Positions 1 to 6,438 of a stretch of 14,743 nucleotides of DNA are shown here, piece by piece. The stretch is from the NCBI GenBank assembly GCA_902495545.1, contig CABUXM010000053.1:1-14743 (forward strand). The letters are read 5' to 3'. The notes under the pieces are model-generated. The model saw only the letters and a program-made list of their open reading frames with translations, did not search any database and was not told where the DNA came from. Source of the DNA: an uncultured Collinsella sp. GTDB taxonomy: Bacteria; Actinomycetota; Coriobacteriia; Coriobacteriales; Coriobacteriaceae. A program made the position numbers and the translations under genes. The stretch's first letter is position 1. Each line of letters begins with the position of its first letter.

Positions 1-2
1 AC

Positions 3-491
3 GCACGCGAGCTCGACGAGTTCTTCCGCTTTGACCGCATCCTGCTCGACGCTCCCTGCACCGGCACGGGCACCGTCATCAGTGGCAACGAGAAAAGCCT
101 GCGCGGCCTCACCGAGCAGCTGCTCGTCAAGTGCGCCCGCTCGCAGCGCGCGCTTCTGGACCGCGCCATGGGAGCCCTCAAACCGGGCGGCATGCTCGTC
201 TATTCCACCTGTTCGATCATGCCGCAGGAAAACGAGGACGCCCTGCAAGAGGCCCTCGACAAGCACATGGATTGCGAGCTTATCCCCCTCGACGGCACAC
301 CGAGCGAAAGTGAAGCGCGTCGCGCCCAGGATGCCGGCGAGGAGCCGCATATCGAGTGCAACGCCCTCACCGAGGCCATCGCCGCCGGCCATGTCTCGGC
401 CATCGCCAACGGTATGCCCGGCACGCTGACCATTCCGCCTAGCCGCGATTTTGAGGGCTTCTACATTGCCCTGATCCGAAAACGCAGCTAG
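3..491 (+). CDS. RsmB/NOP2/NSUN-family RNA (cytosine-C5) methyltransferase, C-terminal part
   Basis: The open frame enters from the left edge (frame 3) and ends at TAG 489-491, so 162 C-terminal residues are visible. Two signatures of the RsmB/NOP2/Sun family are intact. Motif IV, DAPCTGTG, has its Cys at 57-59; this residue helps release the product. Motif VI, YSTCS, has its Cys at 210-212; this is the usual nucleophile attacking C6 of the target cytosine. KPGGMLVYSTCSI and the C-terminal DFEGFYIALIRK ending are typical of the SAM-dependent Rossmann domain. By family knowledge such enzymes make m5C in rRNA or tRNA, using SAM, in the cytoplasm. The RNA target cannot be told because the N-terminal NusB-like or PUA regions, if present, lie outside the window. 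The internal ATG at 168 lies within the domain and is not the true start. Confidence 0.93.
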   Translation, partial: ARELDEFFRFDRILLDAPCTGTGTVISGNEKSLRGLTEQLLVKCARSQRALLDRAMGALKPGGMLVYSTCSIMPQENEDALQEALDKHMDCELIPLDGTPSESEARRAQDAGEEPHIECNALTEAIAAGHVSAIANGMPGTLTIPPSRDFEGFYIALIRKRS

Positions 492-515
492 CGCACGGAT
501 CAAAAACTCAACAAG

Positions 516-686
516 CTATCTCTGTGCGCGTTTGCCCTGCTGGTCGCGATGCTGTTTAAGCATCGCGCGCTCCTTGCGTTCGGCCCTTTTGCCCTTAATG
601 GCCGTGACCACAAAGTAGATGACCGCGGCGGCAACGATTGCGCCCACGCACAGGCCAATCGAGCCAAACATTGCTGTCAATTCCAT
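516..686 (-). CDS. Small single-pass membrane protein, 56 aa, unknown function
   Basis: An ATG at 686-684 opens a 56-codon frame ending at TAG 518-516. A good ribosome binding site, AGAGGTGA, lies seven bases upstream. The product starts MELTAMFGSIGLCVG and forms one hydrophobic helix (about residues 5-29). A strongly basic cytoplasmic-type tail rich in Lys, Arg and Gln follows (KGKRAERKERAMLK, ending GKRAQR). This architecture, N-terminal membrane anchor plus short cationic tail, is that of many small membrane proteins. I do not recognise a family. The gene converges on the RNA methyltransferase gene with only 24 bases between the stops. A 6-bp inverted repeat, GCGCAC (491-496) and GTGCGC (524-529), spans the junction and may weakly terminate. 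Support comes from the RBS and coherent topology; homology is untested. Confidence 0.68.
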   Translation of the reverse strand: MELTAMFGSIGLCVGAIVAAAVIYFVVTAIKGKRAERKERAMLKQHRDQQGKRAQR

Positions 687-877
687 ACCGCGTCACCTCT
701 CTTTTAAACGGGGCTTTCAAGATAGCACCTCGATCCTCGCCACCACAGCTCCTTCACGTTCTCCCGCCCTTCGGTCTAACGGATGGTGCGGCGGGGAAAA
801 ATCAACTCGTCAAACGATTTAGCATTCGCAATTCCGGCTGCATCGCGCCGGCCACCATCGCATAGAATCGAGCCTCC
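687..877. other. Divergent intergenic region between the small membrane gene and the 363-aa gene
   Basis: These 191 bases hold the upstream regions of two divergent genes. On the plus strand TAGAAT at 863-868 is a good -10 hexamer, but no convincing -35 accompanies it. On the minus strand an extended -10-like TGCTATCTT is visible near 724-732. A partial GC-rich dyad, CCCGCC near 763-768 with GGCGGG near 791-797, lies between them. The short plus-strand frame at 619-822 overlaps the small gene antisense and has no sign of being real. I see no further gene. Confidence 0.4.
863..868 (+). promoter_or_regulatory. Candidate -10 element (TAGAAT) only nine bases before the start codon
   Basis: TAGAAT differs from the consensus TATAAT at one position. 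Transcription would begin around 875, essentially at the ATG (878), giving a leaderless or near-leaderless mRNA. This agrees with the lack of a real Shine-Dalgarno sequence: only GAG is present at 870-872. Leaderless mRNAs are common in Actinobacteria. The -35 region is poor. Confidence 0.35.
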
Positions 878-1969
878 ATGGATACCCTCAACGACCTAAA
901 CGAACGCGTCGACGCCTTTGTCGGCACCAGCTCCTTCGACACGCCTGCCGCGGCAAACGACCAAGCTCCCATCGATGTACCCGCCGAGGTTCACGAGGAC
1001 ATCGTCGCCTCGGTCGATTTCTCCGAGGTCGAGCTCGCAGACGAGTTCACCGAGCCCCAGGTAGCCGTGACCCCCAACGGACTGCTCCCCATGGAGCCCC
1101 TGCCCATCGACGGACGTCTGCGCAAGGCTGCTCTTCGCATGCCCGACGAGATCGAGGAGGCCAGCGGCTTCACGCTCTTCGGCCGCCGCATCAAGTCGCT
1201 CATTTACACTACCGATGTCGCGGTTATCCGCAACTCCAACGCCGATGCCGTTTTTGCGGTCTACCCTTTCACGCCGCAGCCCGCCATTACGCAAGCGCTG
1301 CTGACCGTCGCCGAGTGCCCGGTCTTTGTAGGCGTGGGCGGCGGAACTACGACCGGTAAGCGCTCCGTGCAGATGGCAGCCGTCTCCGAGATGCAGGGCG
1401 CGGCGGGCTGCGTGGTCAACTCCCCCGCTACTGCCGAGATGGTCGAGCACATCACCAACATCGCCGACATCCCCGTCATCGCCACGGTCGTACGTTGCGA
1501 CGACGATGCGCATGCCAAAGTGCGCGCCGGAGCCAAGATTCTCAACATCGCCGCCGGCAAAAACACGCCCCAGGTCCTGCGTGAACTGCGCGAGCACTAT
1601 CCCAACCTGCCGCTCATCGCGCCGGGCGGCAAGACGCCCGAGAGCATCCGTGAGACCATCGCCGCCGGCGCCAACGCCATCATCTGGACGCCGCCTTCGG
1701 CACAGCAGCTACAGACCGACATGATGCAGCGTTATCGCAAGATGAAGGAAGAAGCCACACCTGTCATCTCGCGCGACGATGTGCCCATTATCGACCAGGT
1801 CGCCGCCGCCGAGGTCAGCCAGGTCGAGAACATGAATCCCGATGTGCCGATTCCCGACGAAGTCATCGAGCGCGTCGCTTCGATCCACGAGCGCGTCGAG
1901 GAGCATCGCGCCAACCGCGGCCTCAAGCCGTCACTGCACGGCTTCTTCTTCCGCGGAAAGAAACGCTAA
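878..1969 (+). CDS. Conserved barrel-like protein of unknown function (often annotated 'hydrolase'), 363 aa
   Basis: The first ~65 residues are acidic and look disordered, with many Asp, Glu, Ala and Val. A compact domain of about 230 residues follows, beginning near PIDGRLRKAALRMP. It includes FGRRIKSLIYTTDVAVIRN, VYPFTPQPAITQALL, a glycine-rich VFVGVGGGTTTGKRS stretch, GAKILNIAAGKNTPQVLREL, and PLIAPGGKTPESIRETIAAG. The last two resemble the C-terminal strands and phosphate-binding loop of ribulose-phosphate-binding TIM barrels (KDPG aldolase, HisA/HisF type), so a phosphorylated ligand is plausible. Homologues without the acidic extension occur, from memory, in Clostridia and Coriobacteriia, but reaction and pathway are unknown to me. 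The C-terminal ~75 residues are charged and end in a basic GKKR tail. The gene is monocistronic and bounded by the terminator at 1982-2009. Confidence 0.85.
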   Translation: MDTLNDLNERVDAFVGTSSFDTPAAANDQAPIDVPAEVHEDIVASVDFSEVELADEFTEPQVAVTPNGLLPMEPLPIDGRLRKAALRMPDEIEEASGFTLFGRRIKSLIYTTDVAVIRNSNADAVFAVYPFTPQPAITQALLTVAECPVFVGVGGGTTTGKRSVQMAAVSEMQGAAGCVVNSPATAEMVEHITNIADIPVIATVVRCDDDAHAKVRAGAKILNIAAGKNTPQVLRELREHYPNLPLIAPGGKTPESIRETIAAGANAIIWTPPSAQQLQTDMMQRYRKMKEEATPVISRDDVPIIDQVAAAEVSQVENMNPDVPIPDEVIERVASIHERVEEHRANRGLKPSLHGFFFRGKKR

Positions 1970-1981
1970 TCGTAACAGCAA

Positions 1982-2009
1982 GGCCCGCCCCACAAACGTG
2001 AGGCGGGCC
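1982..2009. terminator. Bidirectional terminator between convergent genes
   Basis: GGCCCGCC (1982-1989) pairs perfectly with GGCGGGCC (2002-2009). Inside, CAC (1991-1993) pairs with GTG (1998-2000) around an AAAC loop, with one C/A mismatch between the two stems. GTTATCGTTT follows on the plus strand and TTGCTGTT on the minus strand. The T-tracts are modest but the stem is very strong. It sits 12 bases after the stop of the 363-aa gene and about 40 bases past the stop of the DegV gene. Confidence 0.8.
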
Positions 2010-2050
2010 GTTATCGTTTGAGCAATCATGCAGCGACGTGATGGGGCAAA

Positions 2051-2941
2051 TTAATCCACGCGCTTGTCGCCCATAAAGAAGAGCGCCACCGTACCAGGTC
2101 CGGTATGCGAGCCAATCAGAGTACCGATGTCATTGATCTCAATCTTGCCTTTAAGCTGCGGAACCTGTTCCTCAATCAGCGCCGCAACTGCCTCGGCATC
2201 CTCGCGGCACGCCGAGTGCGACATGATGCACTTACCCGAATAATCCGCACCGTCCTGCACGTGTGCCATCATGGTCTTGGCCATCTCGGAAATCGCGCGC
2301 TTCTTAGTGCGAATCTTCTCACATGGTGACAGCTTGCCGTCGCAATCGACCGTCATAAGCGGGCAAATCTTAAGCGCCGTGCCGATGATCGCGCTCGCGG
2401 CCGAAATGCGACCGCCGCGCAGGTAGCTCGACAGATCGGTCGAGAAGAACCAGTGGTGCAGGTTGAGTTTGTGCTCCTCGATCCAGGCAGCCGTCTCGTC
2501 GAGTGAAGCCCCGCTATCGCGCACGTCGGCGGCATATTCCAGCAACAGGCCAAAGCCCGAAGACGCCGCCAGCGAATCGACGACGCGCACCTTGCCGCCC
2601 TGGGGATAGCGATCCGCGAGCATCTGCGCCGCAACGCAGGCCGATCCATACGTGCCCGAAATGCCCGACGACAACGTCAGGTGCAGCACGTCTTTACCCT
2701 CGGCAACAAACGGCTCCCAAAACTCCTCGTACTCACCCACGCTCACCTGAGACGTCTTGGGCATGGCGCCCGCGGCAATCTGGGCAAAAAACTTGTCCGG
2801 CGTAATCGACTGATACAGATCGTCCGTATAGACAACATCGTCGATCTCGTAATGAAAACACACGACAGGGATATTGCGCGACGCAAAGAACTCACGGGTT
2901 CGGTCGGCGGCGGATTCACAGGTCAGGACAAAATCACTCAT
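2051..2941 (-). CDS. DegV-family (FakB-like) fatty-acid-binding protein, 296 aa
   Basis: DegV proteins bind a long-chain fatty acid in a two-domain pocket; the FakB members present it to the kinase FakA for phosphorylation. The family signatures are visible. The N-terminal loop TCESAADRT stands where TDSSAD usually does. SSGISGTYGSA is the serine-rich loop that contacts the fatty-acid carboxylate. SSYLRGGRIS and ALKICPLMTVD are followed near the C-terminus by GTLIGSHTGPGTVALFF, the G-HTGPG motif. Length matches the usual 280-300 residues. I chose the ATG at 2941-2939 because AAGGAG lies six bases before it; the in-frame ATG at 2959 would add six residues and overlap that site. No fatty-acid kinase gene is in the window, so the partner is unknown. 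The gene is monocistronic and converges on the preceding gene. Confidence 0.93.
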   Translation of the reverse strand: MSDFVLTCESAADRTREFFASRNIPVVCFHYEIDDVVYTDDLYQSITPDKFFAQIAAGAMPKTSQVSVGEYEEFWEPFVAEGKDVLHLTLSSGISGTYGSACVAAQMLADRYPQGGKVRVVDSLAASSGFGLLLEYAADVRDSGASLDETAAWIEEHKLNLHHWFFSTDLSSYLRGGRISAASAIIGTALKICPLMTVDCDGKLSPCEKIRTKKRAISEMAKTMMAHVQDGADYSGKCIMSHSACREDAEAVAALIEEQVPQLKGKIEINDIGTLIGSHTGPGTVALFFMGDKRVD

Positions 2942-3260
2942 ATGAGGCTCCTTACTCATTGCTGCGCAAATTATCGCACAGTGAGCCTACATACGGTACA
3001 TATGTCCACTATTTACCAAATCGAACCAAAAATAGCGAACATCTTCCCACCATCGTCTCCACCGACCCCACGCATAAATATCTGAGAAAACACCCTCTGT
3101 TGTCTCCACTCAACCGCCATATCTACCTCAACTAAATCGATTTACCAAACCGTTCAGCCGACAATTCAGCCGCTGGCGCAAAATCGAAACAAAAGCGGCG
3201 CATACTGATAAACGTTTGACGCTGTTTATCAGTTTTACCAGCCCCATCGGAAGGTGTTTC
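2942..3260. other. Divergent upstream region of the DegV gene and fbp, with repeats
   Basis: About 320 bases without a gene. The composition is markedly more AT-rich than the flanking coding DNA. It carries GATAAT on the minus strand near 2970-2975 as a possible -10 for the DegV gene. TTTACCAAA occurs twice (3012-3020 and 3141-3149), and TTCAGCCG is directly repeated 12 bp apart (3153-3160 and 3165-3172). A perfect inverted repeat at 3204-3233 precedes the fbp ribosome binding site. I could not identify a convincing -35/-10 pair for fbp. Confidence 0.5.
3204..3233. promoter_or_regulatory. Perfect 10-bp inverted repeat upstream of fbp
   Basis: ACTGATAAAC (3204-3213) and GTTTATCAGT (3224-3233) are perfect inverted copies separated by exactly ten bases, 27 bases before the fbp ATG. 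The symmetry suits either a dimeric repressor operator or an RNA hairpin. The right arm runs into TTTT (3233-3236), so an attenuator-like stem is also possible, though the stem is AT-rich and weak. TTGACG (3216-3221) lies in the spacer but has no matching -10. Confidence 0.55.
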
Positions 3261-5177
3261 ATGGTCGCATTCGATCGCAACCCGCAAGACTTCAAGTATC
3301 TGCGCCTGCTGTCGAGACAGTTCCCCACCGAACAATCCGCATTTACCGAGATTATCAACCTCTCGGCCATCCTCAACCTACCCAAGGGCACCGAGCATTT
3401 TATGAGCGACGTGCACGGCGAGTACGAAGCCTTTATGCACATCCTCAACAACTGCTCGGGCGTCGTGCGCGAACATGTCGACGAGATCTTTGGCGACACG
3501 CTCACCTTTGACGAAAAGGGCGAGCTGTGCACGCTCATCTACTACCCGCGCGAGAAGATCGAGCTGGTCCGCAGCCAGCGCGAGGACTCGCCCACCTGGT
3601 ACAAGACGATGCTTGACCAGCTCATCATGGTCGCTCGCTCGCTTTCAAGCCGCTACACGCGCTCCAAGGTGCGTAAGGCCATCCCGCGCGACTACGCCTA
3701 TATCATCGACGAGTTGTTGCACACGCACCCGGACGAGAACAACTATCGCGTGCGCTATCACGAGCGCATCGTGGAGTCCATCCTGGAGACCGCCAGCGCC
3801 GACGACTTTATCGAGTCGCTCGCTTCGCTCATCAAGCGCCTGGCCGTCGACCACCTGCACCTGGTGGGCGATATCTTCGACCGCGGCGGCGGCGCGGCCA
3901 AGATTATGGACCGCCTGCTCACCTACCATTCGCTCGACATCCAGTGGGGCAACCACGACCTGCTGTGGATGGGCGCTGCGGCCGGTGAGCCCGCCTGCAT
4001 CGCCACGGTATTGCGCAACAACCTACGCTACGACAACTACGAGATCTTGGAGAATGACTACGGTATCTCGCTGCGTGAGCTTGTCGCCTTTGCCGATGCC
4101 ACCTACACCGCCGGTGAGTCCATCACCCCGCTGATCAAGGCCATCAACGTGCTGCTCTTTAAGCTCGAGGGCCAGATTATCCAGCGCCACCCCGAGTTCG
4201 ATATGACCAACCGCCTGTTACTCGACAAGATCGAACACGACACCGGCACGGTAACGCTCGCCGACGGCAGCGTGTGGCCGCTCACGACCAACGACTTCCC
4301 CACCGTCGACCCGGCGGACCCCTATACGCTCACGCCCCAGGAGCAGCACATCATCGACAAGCTCGTGTCCGAGTTTGTCACCGCCGATCACCTGCATCGC
4401 CATATCGATTTCCTCTATTCCCACGGCTCGATGTACAAGGTCGCCAACGGCAACCTGCTCTTCCACGGCTGCGTTCCGCTCAACGAAGACGGCACCTTTA
4501 GCAGCATGAACTGTCTGGGCACCTGGCACGCCGGGCGCGATTATCTCGATTTTTGCGACCACATCGCCCGCCGCGCCTGGCGCGTGGGCGACCGCGACGC
4601 TCTCGACTGGATGTGGTACCTGTGGATTGGCTTTAACTCGCCCGCCAGCGGACGCCTGGTGCGTACCTTTGAGCGCGCCTATATCGCCGATAAGAGCACC
4701 TGGGTCGAGCCGATGGACCCATACTTTACGCTTACCAAGTCGCCCTCGGTCTGCGACGACATCATGCGCGAGTTTGGCGTCGCGCCCATGGCATGTTCGC
4801 CGACCGGCCACATCATCAACGGCCACACGCCCGTTAAAACCACCAAGGGTGAGCAGCCCATCCGCGCCGAGGGCAAGCTACTGGTCATCGATGGCGGCTT
4901 CTGCCGCGCTTACCATCCCAAGACGGGCATCGCCGGCTATACGCTCATCTCGAGCTCGCGCGGCTGCCGCCTCAAGTCGCACCGGGCCTTTACGACAGTC
5001 GCCGAGGCACTCACGCGCAACGTGGACATCGAGAGCGAGACCAACCGTTTTGACCAAGCAGACCGTCGCCGCATGGTGAGCGACACCGATACTGGCGCCA
5101 AGATTCGCAGCCAGATCCAGGACCTGCGCCAGCTGCTCGATGCATATAGAAACGGTGCTATCGAGGAGCGCGCCTAG
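3261..5177 (+). CDS. fbp: Fructose-1,6-bisphosphatase class III, 638 aa
   Basis: The enzyme removes the 1-phosphate from fructose 1,6-bisphosphate, the committed step of gluconeogenesis. Class III is the large form known from Bacillus subtilis (~670 aa), and 638 aa fits. The calcineurin-like metal-binding motifs are all present: MSDVHGEYEAF with D50 and H52, LVGDIFDRGGG at about 201-211, and QWGNHDLLWMG at about 228-238. LLFHGCVPLNEDG (about 397-410) and IINGHTPVKTTKGE (about 516-529) are class-specific. It ends with a helical tail (RSQIQDLRQLLDAYRNGAIEE). The start at ATG 3261 is supported by GGAAGG six bases upstream. An in-frame TTG at 3216 would add 15 residues but lies inside the inverted repeat. 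No frameshift or missing metal ligand was seen. A gtrA-like gene follows in the same direction after a structured gap. Confidence 0.96.
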   Translation: MVAFDRNPQDFKYLRLLSRQFPTEQSAFTEIINLSAILNLPKGTEHFMSDVHGEYEAFMHILNNCSGVVREHVDEIFGDTLTFDEKGELCTLIYYPREKIELVRSQREDSPTWYKTMLDQLIMVARSLSSRYTRSKVRKAIPRDYAYIIDELLHTHPDENNYRVRYHERIVESILETASADDFIESLASLIKRLAVDHLHLVGDIFDRGGGAAKIMDRLLTYHSLDIQWGNHDLLWMGAAAGEPACIATVLRNNLRYDNYEILENDYGISLRELVAFADATYTAGESITPLIKAINVLLFKLEGQIIQRHPEFDMTNRLLLDKIEHDTGTVTLADGSVWPLTTNDFPTVDPADPYTLTPQEQHIIDKLVSEFVTADHLHRHIDFLYSHGSMYKVANGNLLFHGCVPLNEDGTFSSMNCLGTWHAGRDYLDFCDHIARRAWRVGDRDALDWMWYLWIGFNSPASGRLVRTFERAYIADKSTWVEPMDPYFTLTKSPSVCDDIMREFGVAPMACSPTGHIINGHTPVKTTKGEQPIRAEGKLLVIDGGFCRAYHPKTGIAGYTLISSSRGCRLKSHRAFTTVAEALTRNVDIESETNRFDQADRRRMVSDTDTGAKIRSQIQDLRQLLDAYRNGAIEERA

Positions 5178-5183
5178 CACCAC

Positions 5184-5238
5184 CCGCGGGGATTGGCTAA
5201 ACTTGCTAAGTTTGTCATCCCCGCGGCGCTTCGGCGCC
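5184..5238 (+). promoter_or_regulatory. Nested inverted repeats plus UUCG tetraloop hairpin between fbp and the first gtrA-like gene
   Basis: An outer arm pair, CCGCGGGGAT (5184-5193) and ATCCCCGCGG (5217-5226), is perfect. Within it AAACTT (5199-5204) and AAGTTT (5208-5213) pair around GCT. Immediately after, GGCGC-TTCG-GCGCC (5225-5238) forms a second stem capped by the extra-stable cUUCGg tetraloop, sharing two bases with the outer arm. No T-tract follows, so a simple intrinsic terminator is unlikely. Possible roles are mRNA 3'-end protection of fbp, an intercistronic stability element, or control of downstream translation. Confidence 0.6.
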
Positions 5239-5255
5239 AGCTTAAGGCAGGTACC

Positions 5256-5651
5256 ATGCAAAAGCTCCTTGCGCAGATCATGAAATTTGGCGTCGTCGGT
5301 GTCATTGCCACGGTTATCGACTTTGGCATTATGAATCTGCTCCACTACGGTCTGGGCCTCAACATCCTAATCGCCAACACCAGCGGCTTTATCATCTCGC
5401 TCATCTTTAACTACCTCGCAAGCATGAAATACGTGTTTGCGCACAAGGAAGGCATGAGCCGCCGCCGCGAGTTCATCATCTTTGTCGTGCTGTCCGTAAT
5501 CGGTTTGGCGCTCAACGACGGTATCGTGCTGACACTCAACGCCGGTCTGGGGCTCGAGGCCAATATCGCCAAGATCTGCGCCACCGCGCTTGTCATGGTC
5601 TACAACTTTGTGACCCGCAAGATCTTCCTGGAGGGCGACGAGACAAAATAG
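5256..5651 (+). CDS. GtrA-family four-helix membrane protein (copy 1), 131 aa
   Basis: GtrA-like proteins are small, four-helix inner-membrane proteins. Some help move undecaprenyl-linked sugars or modify cell-surface polysaccharides, but many have unknown roles. The sequence begins MQKLLAQIMKFGVVG and shows four hydrophobic segments at about residues 8-30, 35-55, 72-93 and 100-122. It carries the family's first-helix pattern KFGVVGVIATVIDFGI, FNYLASMKYVF, and a Tyr-Asn plus basic-aromatic ending (VYNFVTRKIFLEG). The ATG at 5256 is preferred: AAGG sits eight bases before it and the protein then has the normal GtrA length. A TTG at 5193 would add 21 residues and lies in the hairpin region. No glycosyltransferase neighbour is present. 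The gene may be read through from fbp, 78 bases upstream. Confidence 0.87.
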   Translation: MQKLLAQIMKFGVVGVIATVIDFGIMNLLHYGLGLNILIANTSGFIISLIFNYLASMKYVFAHKEGMSRRREFIIFVVLSVIGLALNDGIVLTLNAGLGLEANIAKICATALVMVYNFVTRKIFLEGDETK

Positions 5652-5674
5652 CTCGAAACCCCTGCAGCATTACG

Positions 5675-5720
5675 GCGCCCACGGACGACGCGCACTCAGC
5701 GCAGTATCGTCCGTGGGTGT
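5675..5720 (+). terminator. Long hairpin after the first gtrA-like gene (possible terminator)
   Basis: CCCACGGACGA (5678-5688) pairs perfectly with TCGTCCGTGGG (5707-5717). The stem extends by one C-G and two wobble pairs to 5675 and 5720. GCGC (5690-5693) and GCGC (5699-5702) make an inner stem around ACTCA. The nearest T-rich stretch is GTTTA ten bases further on, so this could be an atypical terminator or a structured RNA spacer. Confidence 0.5.
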
Positions 5721-5724
5721 CGCT

Positions 5725-5788
5725 CGTTTACGGGCAAATTTTCAACGTTTACGGATTAGCTCTTGAAAATTTGACGAGTTCGTATAGT
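5725..5788 (+). promoter_or_regulatory. Repeat cluster upstream of the second gtrA-like gene
   Basis: CGTTTACGG occurs at 5725-5733 and again at 5746-5754, exactly 21 bp apart, i.e. about two helical turns. Interleaved with this is an 11-bp perfect inverted repeat, CAAATTTTCAA (5735-5745) and TTGAAAATTTG (5763-5773). TATAGT at 5783-5788 could be a -10. TTGAAA (5763-5768) would be its -35, but the spacing of 14 is short. Protein-binding sites controlling the second gtrA-like gene are the simplest reading. Confidence 0.4.
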
Positions 5789-5870
5789 TCTTGGCAAAGA
5801 CCTTACGTTTCCCTTGCAAAAGATCTAAAGTATCCCCTGCTCGATTCATCAACGCATTGGATGTGATTAC

Positions 5871-6278
5871 GTGCGCAAGGCGCTGGCACAACCTCATACC
5901 AAGCAGTTCCTCAAGTTTGCCGTCGTGGGTCTTATCTCCTTTGGCATCGACTGGGGCATGCTCATTGCGCTCGTCGAGCTGTTCCACCTCGACTTTTTGA
6001 TGAGCACCACGGTTTCGTTTATCACGTCCGTCGTGGTCAACTACTGGCTCAGCATGAAGTACGTGTTCGACCACCGCGAGGGCATGAGCCGCAAGCGCGA
6101 GTTCACGATCTTCACCATCCTGTCGGTGATCGGCCTGGGCCTCAACGACCTGTACATGTTTGTGGGCGTCACGTTTTTGAGCATCGGCTACCAGGCCATG
6201 AAGGCCATCGCCACGTTCCTCGTCACCTGGTACAACTACTTCAGCCGCCGCTTCTTCCTCGAGGGCGCACGGTCGTAG
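5871..6278 (+). CDS. GtrA-family four-helix membrane protein (copy 2), 135 aa
   Basis: Same family as the preceding membrane gene but clearly diverged. The shared core is SMKYVF-H-EGMSR+REF-IF followed by LSVIGL-LND. The N-terminus reads MRKALAQPHTKQFLKFAVVG. Four hydrophobic segments lie at about residues 14-36, 41-62, 76-98 and 103-124, with the aromatic-basic ending YNYFSRRFFLEG. The GTG at 5871 is the only usable start before the first helix, and its ribosome binding site is poor, suggesting low or regulated translation. It is separated from the first copy by 219 bases with a hairpin and repeats, so it probably has its own promoter. The gene ends 26 bases before a strong terminator. Substrate is unknown, with no polysaccharide gene beside it. 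Confidence 0.87.
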   Translation: MRKALAQPHTKQFLKFAVVGLISFGIDWGMLIALVELFHLDFLMSTTVSFITSVVVNYWLSMKYVFDHREGMSRKREFTIFTILSVIGLGLNDLYMFVGVTFLSIGYQAMKAIATFLVTWYNYFSRRFFLEGARS

Positions 6279-6304
6279 TCGATTCACTATTTGCTTGAAT
6301 GTAT

Positions 6305-6339
6305 AACCGGTTGGAATTCCCGTTCCAACCGGTTTTTTT
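6305..6339 (+). terminator. Rho-independent terminator of the second gtrA-like gene
   Basis: AACCGGTTGGAA (6305-6316) and TTCCAACCGGTT (6323-6334) form a perfect 12-bp stem with a six-base loop. A run of seven T (6333-6339) follows directly. Confidence 0.95.
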
Positions 6340-6378
6340 GTTTGCAGAGAGACCCGGCGACCCAGTCCCATTCGCATG

Positions 6379-6416
6379 AAAAACGGGCGGTCCGGATGTT
6401 GGTCCGAACCGCCCGT
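6379..6416 (-). terminator. Rho-independent terminator of the DUF4430 operon
   Basis: Read on the minus strand, ACGGGCGGTTCGGAC pairs with the arm ending in CCGCCCGT across a short loop. The stem has about 14 pairs, with one A/C mismatch and one G-U pair, and five T follow. It lies 22 bases after the stop of the downstream DUF4430 gene. It is back-to-back with the plus-strand terminator at 6305-6339, insulating the two units. Confidence 0.92.
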
Positions 6417-6438
6417 CTGGCGCGCTATGTCGAGGCCT

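Noticed and set aside
896..1597. Open frame of 233 codons on the minus strand
   Set aside because: Antisense to the conserved barrel protein; Gly/Asp/Val-rich with no coherent fold.
3216..3260. TTG start extending fructose-1,6-bisphosphatase by 15 residues
   Set aside because: It lies inside the inverted repeat, has no ribosome binding site, and the ATG at 3261 has a good one and gives a typical class III N-terminus.
5193..5255. TTG start extending the first GtrA-like protein by 21 residues
   Set aside because: The extension would fall in the nested hairpin and be unusual for the family; the ATG at 5256 has an RBS. It is not fully excluded.
5742..6377. Open frame of 211 codons on the minus strand
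   Set aside because: It runs through a terminator and is antisense to the second GtrA-like protein, whose membrane pattern is clear.
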